Of a stretch of DNA of 64,000 bases, positions 1 through 7,642 are shown piece after piece. The translations under genes were made by a program, and so were the position numbers. The stretch spans positions 2,294,001 through 2,358,000 of the forward strand of contig NZ_CP085173.1 of the NCBI RefSeq assembly GCF_020616555.1, read 5' to 3'. The stretch is from Streptomyces longhuiensis. GTDB lineage: Bacteria; Actinomycetota; Actinomycetes; Streptomycetales; Streptomycetaceae. Position 1 is the first letter of the stretch. Every line of letters begins with the position of its first letter. Below the pieces are notes generated by a model. The model searched no databases. It saw only the letters and a list, made by a program, of their open reading frames with translations, and had not been told where the DNA came from.

Positions 1-174
1 CTCGACCTCCTCGCCGTCCTGCACGGCGTACGCGAGGTCCTTCAGCTCGCCGGCCACACGGGCGGCGACGATGGTGCGCTCGCCGGCGAAGAGCTCGGCC
101 GCCGTAGTGCCCGTCGTCACCACGCGCTCTTCCCGCTCGGAATCGCGTTGGATGATCACACGGACGTCTGACAC
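1..174 (-). CDS. thrS: Threonyl-tRNA synthetase, N-terminal part (cut by window edge)
   Basis: Only the first 58 codons lie in the window. The product begins MSDVRVIIQRDSERE and has the strand pattern of the N-terminal TGS domain of threonyl-tRNA synthetase, the cytosolic enzyme that charges tRNA-Thr. The GTG start at 174 is supported by AGGAG complementary to 181-185, six bases upstream. The catalytic and anticodon-binding domains lie outside the window, so identity rests on similarity to the actinobacterial ThrRS N-terminus as I remember it and on the thrS-to-ssgB gene order known from Streptomyces. Confidence 0.85.
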   Translation of the reverse strand, partial: MSDVRVIIQRDSEREERVVTTGTTAAELFAGERTIVAARVAGELKDLAYAVQDGEEVE

Positions 175-337
175 CGGACTCTCCTGACTGACGGGGGCAC
201 GCGATGCTCTGGCCACGCGCGCAATACACAGAGGATCGTACCGAGCCCCGGGCCCGACTCGCGAAACGGCATCGACGCGGCCCGCGCCGCGATCCCCGTG
301 CACACGCCGGGAACCCCCTGCTCACGAGCCCGTGGGC

Positions 338-1555
338 TCAGTCGTCCCCGCTGCATGCCTCCTCGAAGAAGTCCAGATTCTCCTGGAGCGACTTCATCAG
401 CCGGTCCCGCTCGGCCTCCTCCACCTGTACGGGCACCACCTCGCTCGCCCCGGTCAGCCGCCGGAAGCCGCCCCGGCTCTCCAGCCGCCCGTGCACCCTG
501 ATCGGCAGCCCCACGAGATGCGCGTGCCCCGCCGTCCGGTACGCCTCCTCGTCCAGCGTCATCCGGACGTGCGGCACATCGGCGCCCCCCATGACGTGCA
601 GCCGCACCGTGCCCTCTCCGCGCGGACCCGATCTGCGCATGCGCACGACGGTCCCGGTGATGCGGACGGCGATGGACGGCTCGGACTGCAGATAGCGGGC
701 GCTCGCCTCCCGCAGCGCCGACAGGTCGCCGGGCGAGAACTCGACGGGGGCGTCCCCGGCCGTGCACTCGTCGGGCACCCCGGCCGCCGGTGACCACTCC
801 ACGCCGACCCGGGCTCCCTCCGTACCGCGGACGAGGGCGACGAGCGCTTCGACGAGCTCGTGGCTCACCCCCGCCTCGACCGCGCCGTCGAAGGCGTCCA
901 TGCCGCCGGTGGCCCGCCGGTAGTCGATGGCCTCGCGGGCCGCGTACAGCGCCTGGTGGAGCCGGACGGCGAGCGCGCGGCCCGCGGCGACGGGCACGAA
1001 CGCGGTGAGCCTGCGGCCGCCGGGAGCATCCCCGACGAGGACAGTCTCCAGGGACGCGGCGGCGGGCCTGCGGTGGCGGGCGCCGTAGTAGCCGGCCCGG
1101 CTCCGGGCGGCGAGCGCGGCGGCCAGCAGCATCCGCCGGGCGGCGGCGCGCAGTTGCTCCTCCACCGGCCACGCGGTGCTGCCCGCGGGCCCGGCCGGCA
1201 CATCGCGCCACCAGCGGATCTCGTCGCTCGGCACGGCGAGCGAGACGAGAACCTCCCGCGCGGAGGGCGATCCGCTGCGTTCCAGTGCCTCGAGCGCCTC
1301 GCCGAGCAGGTCATCGCTGTCGGGAAAGGCGCGGGTCTCCGGCACGAGGAGGCTGGTGCGCCCGGAGGCGCCGGGCAGCGTCCAGCGCACATAGCGCCCG
1401 GTGGCGCCGCCGCGGCGTTCCCAGCCGTGCCGGTCGAGCAGTGCGTTGAGCACGACCGGGTCGACCTGCTCCGGCCCGGGGCCTTCGAGGTCGACGGGAT
1501 GGGATCGGGCGGTGTTCAGGGCGCGAAGGCGCTCGTCGGTCGGGCGGTACTGCAT
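338..1555 (-). CDS. Conserved protein of unknown function with OB-fold-like C-terminus
   Basis: This is a 405-residue soluble protein without signal peptide or membrane segment. I do not recognise a named family. The N-terminal 270 residues are Ala/Arg rich and look helical. Residues about 280-375 contain strand-rich segments (VRITGTVVRMRRSG, PIRVHGRLESRGGFRRL) that read like an OB-fold nucleic-acid-binding domain; that is inference from the pattern only. The C-terminal tail (about 380-405) is acidic and helical. It lies 61 bp downstream of the DUF4365 gene on the same strand, so the two are probably cotranscribed. Confidence 0.75.
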   Translation of the reverse strand: MQYRPTDERLRALNTARSHPVDLEGPGPEQVDPVVLNALLDRHGWERRGGATGRYVRWTLPGASGRTSLLVPETRAFPDSDDLLGEALEALERSGSPSAREVLVSLAVPSDEIRWWRDVPAGPAGSTAWPVEEQLRAAARRMLLAAALAARSRAGYYGARHRRPAAASLETVLVGDAPGGRRLTAFVPVAAGRALAVRLHQALYAAREAIDYRRATGGMDAFDGAVEAGVSHELVEALVALVRGTEGARVGVEWSPAAGVPDECTAGDAPVEFSPGDLSALREASARYLQSEPSIAVRITGTVVRMRRSGPRGEGTVRLHVMGGADVPHVRMTLDEEAYRTAGHAHLVGLPIRVHGRLESRGGFRRLTGASEVVPVQVEEAERDRLMKSLQENLDFFEEACSGDD

Positions 1556-1616
1556 CAGGGTCTCCCTCCCTGTCGGTCAGGGCCTCCCGCGTCGCCTGTC
1601 AGGGCCCCCGCGTCCT

Positions 1617-2183
1617 TCAGGGCCTCCCGCCCGTCCCGATCCGCGTCATGATCTCGCAGAGCGCGCGGTCGTCGAAGATCCGCGAGGTCGGGATGCGCAC
1701 GGTGGTGCGGCGCCTTCCTGTCACGGCGTGGCCGGCCAGGTTGGTCCAGTAGCAGCAGTGCCGCAGGTCGAGCCGGTCGTGACCGGCCCGCAGCCAGTCG
1801 TCCTGCGAGCGCGGCACGATCATCACGACCAGGATCTTGTGCACCGACACCGGTGTGCGGGCGAGCTTCTCCAGGTGTGCGTTGTCGAGCGTGAAGGAGA
1901 AGGACGGCCCCGGCGGCTTCGGCGGGAGCTGGTACGTGCACTTGAGCTGCACCTTGATGGTGACCTCGTCGTCGACCGTGTGCCCGGGGGCGCTGTGGCT
2001 GACGTGCCAGTCGATTCCGTTGTCGGGGAACGGCTGAGAGAGCGAACAGCCCGCGGCTGCCGCTACGGCGTGCAGGTAGCCCACCTGGAGTGTCTCCATG
2101 CAGGCGGTGGTGGCGAGTGTGCCGCGCGGCGGTGCGATCCGCTCGGGCAGCAGCCCACCCTGTTCGGGCTGCGCGAGCGCCAT
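1617..2183 (-). CDS. DUF4365 domain protein, PD-(D/E)XK nuclease-like
   Basis: The product is 188 residues in my reading. It matches the DUF4365 pattern: a helix (ETLQVGYLHAVAAAAG), then GIDWHVSH and VTIKVQLKCT. The Asp followed about 20 residues later by QLK resembles the D...QxK core of PD-(D/E)XK nuclease folds. I chose the ATG at 2183 because GGAAGG lies 10 bases upstream; longer reading frames exist but lack support. It is read toward the OB-like gene and is divergent from the DEDD exonuclease at 2353. Its biochemical function has not been established as far as I know; nuclease activity is inferred. Confidence 0.75.
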   Translation of the reverse strand: MALAQPEQGGLLPERIAPPRGTLATTACMETLQVGYLHAVAAAAGCSLSQPFPDNGIDWHVSHSAPGHTVDDEVTIKVQLKCTYQLPPKPPGPSFSFTLDNAHLEKLARTPVSVHKILVVMIVPRSQDDWLRAGHDRLDLRHCCYWTNLAGHAVTGRRRTTVRIPTSRIFDDRALCEIMTRIGTGGRP

Positions 2184-2352
2184 GTCCAACTGACCTTCCG
2201 AAACAGGTGAATCCCCTGGACGGGCCGCTGAACTGCCGTGACCCGTATCTGTGTTGTCTCCGGTCGGCGTACGACGCAAACAGCCCGGGTATCACCGAAG
2301 CGGGCAGCAGCGAGGGGCCATCTGCCAGGTGTGAACGAGGAGTTGCATTGAC

Positions 2353-3078
2353 ATGACGTGCTGGTACGAGGGTCCTCTGGCTGCTTTCGACACCGAGACC
2401 ACCGGCGTGGACGTGGAGAGCGATCGCATCGTGTCGGCCGCGATCGTGGTGCAGGACGCCGCGGGCAGCCGGCCGCGCGTCTCACGCTGGCTCGTGAATC
2501 CGGGGGTGCCGGTGCCGGCCGGAGCGACGGAGGTGCACGGCCTGACGGACGAGCACCTCCAGCGCAACGGCCGCTGGCCGGCTCCGGTCATGGAGGAGAT
2601 AGCCCGGCTGCTGGGCGAGCAGGCCGCGGCGGGGCGCCCGCTCGTGGTGATGAACGCGCCGTTCGATCTGACGCTCCTGGACCGGGAGTTGCGGCGACAT
2701 CGCGCCTCCGCACTCGGCCGCTACATGGAGAGCTCGCCGCTGTGCGTCCTCGATCCGCGCGTCCTCGACAAACACCTGGACCGCTACCGCAAGGGCCGCC
2801 GCACCCTGACGGACCTGTGCGCGCACTACGAGGTGGAGCTGGAGGGCGCGCACGACGCGGCCGCGGACGCGCAGGCGTCCCTGGACGTCGTACGGGCCGT
2901 GGGGCGCCGCTTCGCGGGTCGCCTGGAGCGCCTGTCCCCCGCCGAGCTGCACACCCTTCAGGCGGTGTGGCACGCCGCGCAGGCGCGTGGGCTGCAGGCG
3001 TGGTTCGCACGCAGCGGCAATCCTGAGACGGTGGATCCGGCGTGGCCGATGCGTACGGAACTGCGCGAAGCCGCCTGA
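2353..3078 (+). CDS. DEDDh 3'-5' exonuclease (DNA polymerase III epsilon-like)
   Basis: The 241-residue product has all three exonuclease motifs: Exo I FDTETTG with D13 and E15 near the N-terminus, Exo II in NAPFDLTLL, and Exo III HDAAADA with the catalytic His and Asp of the DEDDh class. Such enzymes remove nucleotides from DNA or RNA 3' ends using two metal ions. It has no polymerase or helicase domain, so it is a stand-alone relative of the epsilon proofreading subunit and its cellular substrate cannot be read from sequence. The tail after residue 200 is Trp/Ala rich and lies outside the exonuclease fold. A hairpin at 3114-3145 follows the gene. Confidence 0.9.
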   Translation: MTCWYEGPLAAFDTETTGVDVESDRIVSAAIVVQDAAGSRPRVSRWLVNPGVPVPAGATEVHGLTDEHLQRNGRWPAPVMEEIARLLGEQAAAGRPLVVMNAPFDLTLLDRELRRHRASALGRYMESSPLCVLDPRVLDKHLDRYRKGRRTLTDLCAHYEVELEGAHDAAADAQASLDVVRAVGRRFAGRLERLSPAELHTLQAVWHAAQARGLQAWFARSGNPETVDPAWPMRTELREAA

Positions 3079-3113
3079 CAGTTGCCCGAACAGGCTGGAT
3101 CCCGGGGCACGGA

Positions 3114-3145
3114 AAAGCCGGTCCGTCTGCTGACGGACCGGCTTT
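3114..3145. terminator. Bidirectional hairpin between the exonuclease gene and tRNA-Val
   Basis: Two perfect 14-base arms around TGCT, with an A run on the left and a T run on the right (AAAGCC ... GGCTTT). It sits at the ends of the exonuclease gene on + and the tRNA on -, so it can serve both. Confidence 0.85.
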
Positions 3146-3153
3146 CTTCCGGG

Positions 3154-3225
3154 TGGGCGATACTGGGTTCGAACCAGTGACCTCTTCGGTGTGAACGAAG
3201 CGCTCTCCCACTGAGCTAATCGCCC
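3154..3225 (-). tRNA. tRNA-Val (anticodon CAC)
   Basis: A 72-nt cloverleaf on the minus strand. The acceptor stem GGGCGAT pairs with ATCGCCC, with discriminator A. The anticodon stem CTTCG/CGAAG encloses loop TTCACAC, giving anticodon CAC (codon GUG). The T arm contains GGTTCGAACCC. CCA is not encoded. An identical copy is at 4052-4123. Confidence 0.95.
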
Positions 3226-3238
3226 GGGAACGGGTTGA

Positions 3239-3268
3239 ACCATACAGGCCCCGGCGGGTTTCCAACAA
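3239..3268 (-). promoter_or_regulatory. Likely promoter of tRNA-Val(CAC) copy 1
   Basis: On the minus strand TTGTTG (3268-3263) and TATGGT (3244-3239) are separated by 18 bases. The -10 element lies 13 bases before the mature tRNA, a usual distance for stable RNA genes. Confidence 0.5.
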
Positions 3269-3278
3269 ACCGGTTCGG

Positions 3279-3725
3279 TCAGCACCGCCTCAGATGCGCG
3301 ACGAGCCCGTGCCGTCCGCCCCGCATCATCAGCGCGTGGTTGACGAGGAACACCGGCCTGCCGACGAGGGCGAACCGCCGCAACAGGGGTTTGCACACCT
3401 CCACCCCCTGCTCGTACAGCGCGCGCGTACCGCCCGCATGCGCGCGCACGGTCCAGCGCACCCAGCCCTCCAGGTCGCCGGACAGGGCGATCTCCAGGAC
3501 CCCGGCCTCGGTGTCGCGGCGCAGGGCGGTGGCCGTCACGAACAGGTCGTACGGGAGGAGCGAGCGGAAGCGGGCGGTGCCGCGGCGCTCGTCGAGGGGC
3601 GTCGCCTCGCGCACTTGGGACCACCACAGGGGGTAGTCCTCGGCGCGCTCGAGGGCCGCGAACACGTCGGCGGGCTCCGCGGGCAGGTCCCAGACACTGC
3701 GGAAGCGGTAGTGGTTCCAGTCCAT
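3279..3725 (-). CDS. SRPBCC (START/polyketide cyclase-like) family protein
   Basis: A 148-residue protein starting MDWNHYRFRSVWDLPA. The N-terminal strand, the helix with ADVFAALERAEDYPLWW, the central strands and a long C-terminal helix follow the SRPBCC helix-grip fold, which forms a pocket for hydrophobic ligands. GGGGAAGA eight bases upstream of the ATG at 3725 fixes this start over a longer reading frame up to 3791. Both sides are tRNA-Val genes on the same strand. Ligand and role are not evident. Confidence 0.8.
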   Translation of the reverse strand: MDWNHYRFRSVWDLPAEPADVFAALERAEDYPLWWSQVREATPLDERRGTARFRSLLPYDLFVTATALRRDTEAGVLEIALSGDLEGWVRWTVRAHAGGTRALYEQGVEVCKPLLRRFALVGRPVFLVNHALMMRGGRHGLVAHLRRC

Positions 3726-3774
3726 GGTGCGAGTCTTCCCCGTTACGCGGCGACTCACCTGAACGTGAATTGGC

Positions 3775-4026
3775 GTGATGACGACGGCCATTGATTCACC
3801 GTCAGAACTTCCGGATTCCCGACGAAGTCCGGGAACTCTGAAACGGGGTCAGGTTCGCCCGCCCACCGAATTACCGAAGGCGCCCCGCGGGATTTATATC
3901 CCAGGCATCCGTACGGATTATGGGATTCCTGTTCCGGTCGCCGGACACCAGGAGCGCACCGCGATCAGAAAGCGCTTGCCGATCATGCAGCCGGACACGG
4001 AAACGCCGAGTGCCCCGGAGGCTTGA
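3775..4026 (+). other. Doubtful 83-codon ORF in the intergenic region before the second tRNA-Val
   Basis: This ORF covers most of the 480-bp stretch 3726-4208. Third-position GC is only about 60-65 percent, far below neighbours. It has a TTA codon, no convincing ribosome binding site, and its TGA lies in the loop of the hairpin at 4006-4044. The product has no recognisable domain. It is more likely ordinary intergenic DNA than a gene; comparison with other Streptomyces would settle it. Confidence 0.2.
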
Positions 4027-4044
4027 AGCCTCCGGGGCACTCGG
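4006..4044. terminator. Very strong hairpin downstream of tRNA-Val copy 2
   Basis: Two perfectly complementary 17-base arms (4006-4022 and 4028-4044, CCGAGTGCCCCGGAGGC and its complement) around TTGAA. On the minus strand it begins eight bases after the end of the tRNA. It lacks a clear U run, as is common for Streptomyces terminators. Confidence 0.8.
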
Positions 4045-4051
4045 TCCGGGG

Positions 4052-4123
4052 TGGGCGATACTGGGTTCGAACCAGTGACCTCTTCGGTGTGAACGAAGCG
4101 CTCTCCCACTGAGCTAATCGCCC
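4052..4123 (-). tRNA. tRNA-Val (anticodon CAC), second identical copy
   Basis: Same 72-nt sequence as 3154-3225: acceptor GGGCGAT/ATCGCCC, anticodon loop TTCACAC, no encoded CCA. A TAATGT element (4142-4137, minus strand) is a possible -10 box about 13 bases upstream; no clear -35 is visible. Confidence 0.95.
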
Positions 4124-4208
4124 GGGCGCAGAGAGAACATTACCGCATGTCAGCAGGTGCTCCGACCAGCCCTGACACCCCCGGCGCGACCCCCGCGGGC
4201 CGCCCCGC

Positions 4209-4655
4209 TCACTCCTTGATCTTCCACGGCATCTCGAAGCCGAACTTCCACACGTAGATCGCCACGAGCACCGCGATGATCACCACGCCGACCGAGGTCA
4301 GGATGATGTTCCGCCGGCGCACCGCGGGGTCGAGCGCGCGCTGCGTGGCCTCGGTGACCTTGCGCTTCGTCCAGCGGAGCACGAGCTGCGCCCAGACGAA
4401 CTCGGTCGCCCAGATCGCCATGCCGCCGAAGATCACCAGCCAGCCCGGGCCCGGCAGCGGCAGCATGATCACGCCCGCCACCACCACCGCGAGCCCGACC
4501 ACGAAGACGCCGACCTGCCAGCTCAGATGCAGGGCCCTGCGGGCCTTGATGAACTCCGGCGCCCGCGAGCCGAGCTCCGGCTCGGCCTTCGCCCCGTCCC
4601 TCGTCGTCGCGGCCAAGGATTCGGACTCGGCCGCCTCGTCACTCCCCGTATTCAT
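4209..4655 (-). CDS. PGPGW-motif membrane protein (TIGR02611 type)
   Basis: A 148-residue integral membrane protein. After a charged cytosolic segment (1-45) there are transmembrane helices at about 46-64, 72-92 and 117-136. The family motif PGPGW is at 68-72, between the first two helices. The C-terminus is short and basic. These proteins are conserved in actinobacteria without known function. The gene is divergent from ssgB across a 190-bp intergenic region, an arrangement I recall from S. coelicolor. Confidence 0.85.
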   Translation of the reverse strand: MNTGSDEAAESESLAATTRDGAKAEPELGSRAPEFIKARRALHLSWQVGVFVVGLAVVVAGVIMLPLPGPGWLVIFGGMAIWATEFVWAQLVLRWTKRKVTEATQRALDPAVRRRNIILTSVGVVIIAVLVAIYVWKFGFEMPWKIKE

Positions 4656-4760
4656 ACAACCAAACCTACCCGACGGAATCCCGTCACCGGAATGGCCGCT
4701 CCGGGCCGAGAAACACTCCGCCGTCCGAGCTACCTAAAGGCACTCAAAACACTCAGAGGG

Positions 4761-4784
4761 GTTTACAACGGCACCGTAGGTGGC
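4761..4784 (+). promoter_or_regulatory. Possible stress-sigma-type promoter upstream of ssgB
   Basis: GTTT at 4761 and GGTGGC at 4779 are separated by 14 bases, a partial match to the GNNT-N14-16-GGGTAY pattern of sigma-B/H-type promoters. The ssgB gene of S. coelicolor is reported to use sigma H, which is why I looked here; the -10 match is weak. Confidence 0.3.
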
Positions 4785-4845
4785 ATGTCGATTTCGCCGA
4801 CGTGCGAATCCCCGAGCGCACACTGAGCGAAAGGCCCTGGCGCTT

Positions 4846-5259
4846 ATGAACACCACGGTCAGCTGCGAGCTGCACCTGCGCCTCGTTGTGTCGAGCGAGT
4901 CCTCACTGCCTGTACCCGCAGGACTGCGGTATGACACGGCCGATCCCTACGCCGTGCACGCCACCTTCCACACCGGAGCAGAAGAGACGGTCGAGTGGGT
5001 GTTCGCCCGCGATCTGCTTGCCGAGGGCCTTCACCGGCCCACCGGCACCGGCGACGTCCGAGTCTGGCCATCCCGTAGTCACGGCCAGGGCGTCGTCTGC
5101 ATCGCTCTGAGTTCTCCGGAGGGCGAGGCACTGCTCGAAGCCCCTGCGCGGGCCCTGGAGTCGTTCCTGAAGAGGACCGACGCGGCCGTGCCACCCGGCA
5201 CGGAACACCGTCACTTCGATCTCGACACGGAGCTCTCACACATCCTGGCCGAAAGCTAA
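4846..5259 (+). CDS. ssgB: Sporulation-specific cell division protein SsgB
   Basis: A 137-residue SsgA-like protein. The N-terminus MNTTVSCELHLRLVVSSE, the central segment EETVEWVFARDLLAEG and GTEHRHFDLDTELSHIL near the C-terminus match SsgB, the most conserved member of the SALP family. In Streptomyces SsgB acts with SsgA to position FtsZ at sporulation septa in aerial hyphae. I chose the ATG at 4846; an upstream in-frame extension to 4780 is not conserved-looking, and GAAAGG lies 11 bases before 4846. The presence of ssgB is the best single marker that the host is a sporulating Streptomyces or close relative. Confidence 0.95.
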   Translation: MNTTVSCELHLRLVVSSESSLPVPAGLRYDTADPYAVHATFHTGAEETVEWVFARDLLAEGLHRPTGTGDVRVWPSRSHGQGVVCIALSSPEGEALLEAPARALESFLKRTDAAVPPGTEHRHFDLDTELSHILAES

Positions 5260-5513
5260 AGCCTGGAGCCGACGCCGGTGCACTGCCGGAGTCACGCACC
5301 GCGAGAGCCGCTCGATGCCGTCCACTCGGGGAGACGGACCGAGCCACAACAACTGCATACGGCATACACCGACGCCGCAGCCGTGGGATCCACCACGGCG
5401 GCGGCGTCGGCGCGTCCATGGGCCGGCGACCAGGCGCCACACGGCCGGGCGGACCTATAACATCGGCCAGCATCGGCGGGCACAGGCCCGACCCCCAGGC
5501 CAGGGAGCAAATC

Positions 5514-6074
5514 GTGCTGATCACCCACGACACCCGGTGCGCCCTCGACACCGTGGTCGATCTGGTGAACACCGCACCGGACGACGAGCAGGCCGTCGAC
5601 GGGCTGGCCGATGTGGCAGCCCTGGGCGAATTCGTACGAAGGAACGACATCAGCGACGTCGGGGTGCTCACGGAACGTGACCTCGACGGCGTGCAGAGCG
5701 TGAGGGGACGGTTCGCCGCCGTGTTCGCGGCGCCCGATCCGCACGCCGCCGCCTCCCTCATCAACGAACTGGTCGCCGCCGCGGGCACCACGCCGCGCCT
5801 GACGGACCACGACGGCTACGACTGGCACGTGCACTACTTCGCGCCCGGCGCGTCCGTGGCCGACCACCTGGCGGCCGACTGCGGGATGGCGCTCGCCTTC
5901 TTCGTGGTCGCCGGCGAGCAGGAGCGGCTGCGGCGGTGCGAGGCCCCGGACTGCCGGCGGGCCTTCGTGGACCTCTCCCGTAACCGGTCCCGCAGGTACT
6001 GCGACAGCCGCACCTGCGGAAACCGCTTGCACGTGGCGGCGTACCGGGCGCGCCGCAAGGAGGCGGCGGGCTGA
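5514..6074 (+). CDS. ABATE/CGNR zinc-finger protein, putative regulator
   Basis: 186 residues from a GTG start at 5514, with AGGGAG six bases upstream. The N-terminal 130 residues match the ABATE (putative stress-induced regulator) domain. The C-terminal 45 residues form a CGNR zinc finger: C142, C147, C163 and C168, with CGNR at 168-171, followed by a basic stretch. Such proteins are presumed DNA-binding regulators, with the zinc finger contacting DNA; their effectors are unknown. The gene is 254 bp downstream of ssgB on the same strand, a gap long enough for its own promoter. Confidence 0.85.
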   Translation: MLITHDTRCALDTVVDLVNTAPDDEQAVDGLADVAALGEFVRRNDISDVGVLTERDLDGVQSVRGRFAAVFAAPDPHAAASLINELVAAAGTTPRLTDHDGYDWHVHYFAPGASVADHLAADCGMALAFFVVAGEQERLRRCEAPDCRRAFVDLSRNRSRRYCDSRTCGNRLHVAAYRARRKEAAG

Positions 6075-6087
6075 CCCGCCCGGCGCC

Positions 6088-6267
6088 TCACAGCAGGAAC
6101 AGATCGTGCAGCGAAGCCAGGAGCAGCAGGCAGCCGATCACCGCCAGGAAGATCATCAAGGGCGGCTGCGACAGTGCGAAGAGGCAGCCTCGGCGTTCGT
6201 CGGCCTCGAGGGCGTCGTGTCGCTCGTCGGCCTGCGGGGCGGAACCGCCCTGTGTTGTGTCCAGCAT
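6088..6267 (-). CDS. Small single-pass membrane protein
   Basis: 59 residues from the ATG at 6267 (a GTG at 6297 would add ten). The first 38 residues are polar and acidic with a predicted helix; residues about 36-57 (MIFLAVIGCLLLLASLHDLFLL region) form one hydrophobic helix ending at the C-terminus, so this is a tail-anchored protein. It converges with the CGNR gene, 13 bp apart. Neither possible start has a strong ribosome binding site. No function is known to me. Confidence 0.6.
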   Translation of the reverse strand: MLDTTQGGSAPQADERHDALEADERRGCLFALSQPPLMIFLAVIGCLLLLASLHDLFLL

Positions 6268-6434
6268 CTCGCGGCGATGATGACGCAGCCGGTGCACCGC
6301 AGTCGATCAACACGCTCAAAAGAAGCGGGAGTTCGCCGGATCCCGTGACCTGGGTGGTAAGAGGTCGACCGGGAAGGGTCGACGGCTTCCGTTTTCCGAC
6401 CGGGGTCGACCGACCGCCTGAGGGATTCCTCGGG

Positions 6435-6872
6435 TCAGATCCCGTGCTTCTTCAGAATCGCCTCGATGTCGCTGAAGTCCTCGGAGCCGGACTTCGCGGC
6501 AGGGCGCGCCGCCGCGGGCCGGGCGGTCTGCCCCAGCGAGGGGGCGGAGGCCGCGGGTGCCACGGCCTGGGTCTCGGCAGCGGCCTTCGCCGCCTTGCGC
6601 TCCTTACGGGTGCCACCACTGCGGCGCTCCACCGCGCGGGTCACCATGAACAGGAGCCAGGCGCCACCGAGCACGACGAAGCCGGCCCACGCCGTCGGGC
6701 TGAACGCGGTGTCCGCCAGCCAGCCGACCGCGCCGGTCATCACCAGACCGATCGGCACCAGGGAATACGCCGCTATGCGCGCGGCCGTGAGGAAACGCTT
6801 GCGGTACGCGGTGACCGCGGCGATGCCCAGCCCGGCCACGGAAACGGCGGAACAGACGGTCTCGGCAATCAT
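6435..6872 (-). CDS. Membrane protein of unknown function with Ala/Lys-rich cytosolic tail
   Basis: 145 residues from an ATG at 6872 preceded by AGGAGG at a five-base spacing, which excludes the longer frame reaching 7103. Two hydrophobic helices (about 37-57 and 61-81) follow an amphipathic N-terminus; residues 85-145 are basic, then Ala/Pro rich, ending in DFSDIEAILKKHGI, a possible short protein-binding helix. It is divergent from the DsbA-like gene at 7102. The intergenic stretch downstream (6298-6434) has three copies of the GGTCGAC motif and no gene. Confidence 0.75.
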   Translation of the reverse strand: MIAETVCSAVSVAGLGIAAVTAYRKRFLTAARIAAYSLVPIGLVMTGAVGWLADTAFSPTAWAGFVVLGGAWLLFMVTRAVERRSGGTRKERKAAKAAAETQAVAPAASAPSLGQTARPAAARPAAKSGSEDFSDIEAILKKHGI

Positions 6873-7101
6873 CCGGTCCTCCTGGCACAGGCAGCGGGCG
6901 ACGGAACATTCCGTCCTCTCCATCGTGCACCGCCCCGGGGTCCGGAGGCCACGTTCCAACCCGACCTCAGGGACATTTCCGGGTACGACCTCCTCCGTAG
7001 GTGCCGGTCCGGGGCCTGTCAGGGGTCCTGCCAGGATCTGATCAGGGGGCTGCCGCAGGTGCCGGTTGGGGTCCCCGGCGCCCGGCTGGAAGACTGGTCC
7101 C

Positions 7102-7623
7102 ATGAACGACGCCTCTGCCGCCTCCGCCCCTCAGGGCCGCCCCGTCCTCGACGTCTGGTGCGAGCTCCAGTGCCCCGACTGCCGCACCGCTCTCGACGAC
7201 GTGCGCGCGCTGCGGGCACGCTACGGCGACCGCATCGACCTGCGTCTGCGGCACTTCCCGCTGGAGAAGCACAAGCACTCCTTCGCCGGCGCGCAGGCCG
7301 CGGAGGAGGCCTTCGAGCAGGGGCAGGGCTGGCCGTACGTGGAGGCGGTGCTCGGCCGGGTCGAGGAGCTCGACCGCAAGGGCGAGCCGTTCCTCGTCGA
7401 GACCGCGCGTGAACTCGGCCTGGACGCCGAGGAGTTCGACACCGCACTGATCGACGGCCGGCACATCCTGATCGTCGACGCGGACCAGGCCGAGGGCAAG
7501 GCGATCGGCGTCACGGGCACGCCCACGTACGTCATCGACGGTGAGCGGCTCGACGGCGGCAAGAGCCAGGACGGCCTGCGCGAGCGCGTCGAGGAGGTCG
7601 CCGACCGGCTGCTCGGCTCGTAG
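7102..7623 (+). CDS. DsbA-like thioredoxin-fold oxidoreductase
   Basis: 173 residues without signal peptide, so probably cytosolic. The redox motif C24-P-D-C27 lies at the start of the first helix of a thioredoxin fold, followed by the all-helical insertion typical of DsbA/FrnE proteins (EQGQGWPYVEAVLGR to EEFDTALIDGR) and the cis-Pro loop VTGTPTYVIDG. It probably catalyses thiol-disulfide exchange on small molecules or proteins. It converges with the GNAT gene at 7643. Confidence 0.85.
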   Translation: MNDASAASAPQGRPVLDVWCELQCPDCRTALDDVRALRARYGDRIDLRLRHFPLEKHKHSFAGAQAAEEAFEQGQGWPYVEAVLGRVEELDRKGEPFLVETARELGLDAEEFDTALIDGRHILIVDADQAEGKAIGVTGTPTYVIDGERLDGGKSQDGLRERVEEVADRLLGS

Positions 7624-7642
7624 CCGGCGGCCCGCGGGCCGC

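Noticed and set aside
5260-5513. Small ORFs between ssgB and the CGNR gene
   Set aside because: Short frames here lack ribosome binding sites and conserved-looking sequence. The CGNR start at 5514 has a good site and a possible -10 (TATAAC near 5456), so I treat the stretch as promoter region.
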